Position numbers and translations under genes: made by a program
Part shown: positions 1-64,000 of the stretch, piece by piece
Layout of the letters: each line of letters starts with the position of its first letter
Numbering within the stretch: position 1 is the stretch's first letter
Origin: Amorphochlora amoebiformis
Lineage: Eukaryota > Cercozoa > Chlorarachniophyceae
Reading direction: 5' to 3'
NCBI GenBank assembly: GCA_054601695.1
Contig: BAAHQB010000102.1
Span: 496,001 to 560,000, forward strand
DNA: 64,000 bases
Notes under the pieces: model-generated
What the model was told of the DNA's origin: nothing
Databases searched by the model: none
What the model saw: the letters and a program-made list of their open reading frames with translations, nothing else

Positions 1-35
1 ATATATATCTATATACATTATATATACATATATAC

Positions 36-49219
<49,184 letters not shown>

Positions 49220-49847
49220 CTTGGGCTTCTAGGCCCGCAAGAATATCAAACAATTGAAGAATTGCTCTTTGAAGTTGGAAAAATCTCCTCCACCACCCCT
49301 CTCCACGCCTCTCGAAATCGAATTAGCCACGGCGTGAAGGCTGGGGAGCTCGAGTTGCGGCAGAAGAGAGGCGCGAACACCGAGTCCCAGCGTTTGGGTG
49401 CTTCGGAGCCACAACTGCCGAACTAATGAACTTTTTTTTTTCGGGATGAAATATATTTTTTTAAAGTATTATATTTCCATGAAGATACTCCGATATCGGA
49501 AGAGTAATATGTAACAATATTTCGGGTATTAGGGTTGGCGAATAATAAAAACCATTAAGGTAGATATGTAAATTCAGATATATTGTATATCTATGATTAA
49601 TATAAAAGAGGTACTTTATTAATTCGGCATTTTGATGCTTTTGATGTCATTCACAGCTCAGGTTCTAGTCTGGTGCGCACCACTCTTCCCTTCTCCCCCC
49701 CCCCCCCCCTTCAACCCATAACCGAATGTCAAAAAACCACTTTTCCAGTACAACCCTCTGATGCCAATCGAAACTGTGGTCAGAGAAACAGATTTCTGTC
49801 TACGTAGACGTCAGAACTCGGAATTTTCCAACTGTTTTTCCGCCAAC
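49220..49847. promoter_or_regulatory. Divergent promoter interval between the giant gene and the methyltransferase gene
   Basis: This roughly 630-bp interval separates the minus-strand start (49219) from the plus-strand start (49848). It is one of the few unique-sequence stretches without TA runs. It contains a C tract near 49700 and otherwise mixed sequence. No clear TATA box is placed at a sensible distance from either start. The head-to-head arrangement implies shared or bidirectional control, by inference. Confidence 0.5.
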
Positions 49848-61746
<11,899 letters not shown>

Positions 61747-62016
61747 GTGATAATTTAAGTTTCGAAGGGTCGGATAATGATTGACGTATAGAACATTTAG
61801 CGCTTAAATTATAATTAATGCGGCTATTGTTAATTATTAATTATATGAAGGCAATTGTATATCTTTATTATATATGTATATATCTAAGTATCTAGTAAAT
61901 GATGGATTTCATGAGCTTAGTTAATATGAGGATAACCAAATCATATATATATATATATATATTATATGTATTATATTATATATATATATATATATATTAT
62001 ATATATTATATATATG

Positions 62017-62076
<60 letters not shown>

Positions 62077-62135
62077 TGTATCGCTCAATCTAGCTAGCTA
62101 AGACTAGTAATAGTGATAATTGTAATATCTTACTG

Positions 62136-62219
<84 letters not shown>

Positions 62220-62619
62220 TGCGTACCAGTTCAATGTATATATTTATATATGTACACATATACACACCACATACATATATATATATAGTGTATACATATG
62301 TATATATATATATATATACTATATATCCAGCACGATACGAACTTCAAACTTGATTATAATTTTTCGGGCCAATGGTTCTAGTGGTTGCACTCTATTAATA
62401 ATGTGTTTCATCATAGTATATAAATATATATATGTAATATATATATATATATTTGTATATGTATAATACTATATATTATTTTTATCAGGCTATAATTAGT
62501 GTCTGGTAGTATACGATTAGCATATAATCTGTATATCATATCTGCATGATATACTAATACATGCTCTAGACACGTGTCCTAGGTGTCTGGTTCAGTTTGT
62601 TCTCAATGAAATACTCTAT

Positions 62620-62651
<32 letters not shown>

Positions 62652-62939
62652 CATTAGATGTAAATATATAAATCAATATTACTACATATATATACATATA
62701 AATATATATACATGTAATATATATATATATATATACACATATATATATATATATATCAGTTTGCTCTCTTGAACAGTTTATTCACAGTGAAATAAAATAT
62801 TGACAAACCATACTGTTGAACGATTATAATTTTGCGGGCATACTCTCTTAACACTTAAGATTATTTTAGATGAAAATTACTAATTCTCAACTCTCTGACG
62901 GGGTTGGTCTGGAGAATTGAATTTCATGAGTTGTGTTTG
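61747..62939. other. Intergenic region between convergent genes
   Basis: AT-rich unique sequence mixed with TA runs. It holds the 3' untranslated regions of the methyltransferase (plus) and of the minus-strand gene at 62940. I see no convincing additional exon. Several AATAAA-like hexamers occur, but AT richness makes them uninformative. Confidence 0.5.
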
Positions 62940-63193
62940 TCAGGAGTGTTTGCCAGCCTTTGGCGGCGTTTCGATGAATTTACGTAAATCTACCATTTCC
63001 ATCCTGAATATGCATATTAAGTATTAGTCAGCGTGATATATATATATATATATATATGTATGTATATTAAATTTCTGCATATAATCAATGTATATATTGT
63101 AGAATATATATATATATATACATATATGTTTATGAATAAGTACATATGGTCGAATACGGACTCAAGAATATATATTATATCTATAATGTATAC

Positions 63194-63267
<74 letters not shown>

Positions 63268-63317
63268 GTTTATGAATTAGGAATATGGTGCCACGGATTC
63301 GAGTATATATATTTTAT

Positions 63318-63362
<45 letters not shown>

Positions 63363-63371
63363 TATATACAT

Positions 63372-63436
<65 letters not shown>

Positions 63437-63483
63437 TATATACATATACCTGGCAAGGATTCAAGTATATATATTATATCTAT

Positions 63484-63551
<68 letters not shown>

Positions 63552-63683
63552 CACACACACACACACATATTTATATATATATATATATATACCTGGAACC
63601 GATTCAAGTATACTCCTTTCCTCTTCAGTAAGATTGTCTTGCCATAATTTCGTGTAAAATACATGTAAATGTAGATGTCGCGC
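62940..63683 (-). CDS. Partial gene, convergent with the methyltransferase; function unknown
   Basis: The exon at 63593-63683 follows CGAAG and is open in phase 0. It reads [18 protein letters not shown] and then [12 protein letters not shown], ending in phase 1 at a GTATAT donor. Decayed copies of its 3' end (ILES-like) occur at about 63450, 63290 and 63160, on the transcriptionally downstream side. A terminal-exon candidate at 62940-63003 follows ATATTCAG and reads [20 protein letters not shown] before TGA. The phases of these two do not match directly, so an intervening exon is needed. The function is not recognised and the gene's 5' part lies beyond the right edge. Confidence 0.5.
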
Positions 63684-63731
63684 CTTCGTGGTATATATAA
63701 ATATATATGTATATATACATACATAAAAATG

Positions 63732-63795
<64 letters not shown>

Positions 63796-63933
63796 GTATA
63801 TATGTATGTATATTGTACATTATTTGTGTAATATGGGGTGGAGAAATAGAAATGTGTTTTGGTGTCATACAATATATGTATATATATATATATATATATA
63901 GATGTATGTATATATATATATACATATTTGTAA

Positions 63934-64000
<67 letters not shown>

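Noticed and set aside
49229-49414. 61-residue minus-strand frame in the divergent interval
   Set aside because: It lies upstream of the exon 1 ATG, has no donor or domain, and its GC-richer composition explains the open frame. More likely 5' flank or UTR.

Overview
This is a nuclear, intron-rich eukaryotic window. It has no operons, ribosome binding sites or bacterial-type genes. Most of the DNA is (TA)n microsatellite, with interstitial TTAGGG/CCCTAA telomere-like arrays, polypurine/polypyrimidine tracts and small tandem arrays. Nearly every long open frame is repeat translation (Ile-Tyr, Ser-Leu or Glu-Arg runs). The coding content sits in short islands of about 17-280 nt between repeats. 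Each island is bounded by AG upstream and GT downstream. When neighbouring islands are read in order on one strand, their reading phases fit together. The organism is not identifiable from sequence alone. A TTAGGG-type telomere, GT-AG introns and very AT-rich expanded introns suggest a protist or alga, or possibly an invertebrate.

Layout. (1) Bases 36-49219, minus strand: a giant gene I resolve into more than 60 exons and more than 1,300 residues, running off the left edge. It starts at 49219. A complete PI-PLC X-like (phosphatidylinositol phospholipase C-type phosphodiesterase) domain follows at 46.9-38.9 kb. Then come a disordered Ser/Pro/Arg-rich linker (38.7-34.0 kb), an unrecognised middle part (33.8-21.3 kb), an SH3 domain (19.6-18.0 kb), proline-rich stretches (16.6-13.3 kb), helical and coiled-coil segments (11.5-4.9 kb) and an unrecognised C-terminal part (2.9-0 kb). 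Phase breaks near 29.4-27.7 kb and 4.9-2.9 kb mean it could be two or three adjacent genes. (2) Bases 49220-49847: a short divergent promoter interval. (3) Bases 49848-61746, plus strand: a 16-exon gene for a 275-residue class I SAM-dependent methyltransferase, closest by eye to sarcosine/dimethylglycine-type N-methyltransferases. All 15 junctions keep frame and the exons sum to 276 codons including stop. (4) Bases 62940-63683, minus strand: parts of another gene, tail-to-tail with the methyltransferase.

The most unusual biology is in the introns. Many exons are flanked by tandem partial copies of themselves. Fragments carrying the acceptor and 5' exon end lie on the transcriptionally upstream side. 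Fragments carrying the 3' exon end and donor lie on the downstream side. Telomere-like arrays also sit directly at splice sites. Their C-rich strand is usually the sense strand, so their orientation flips when the gene strand flips. I could not run alignments, transcript mapping or profile searches; all exon models are manual readings.
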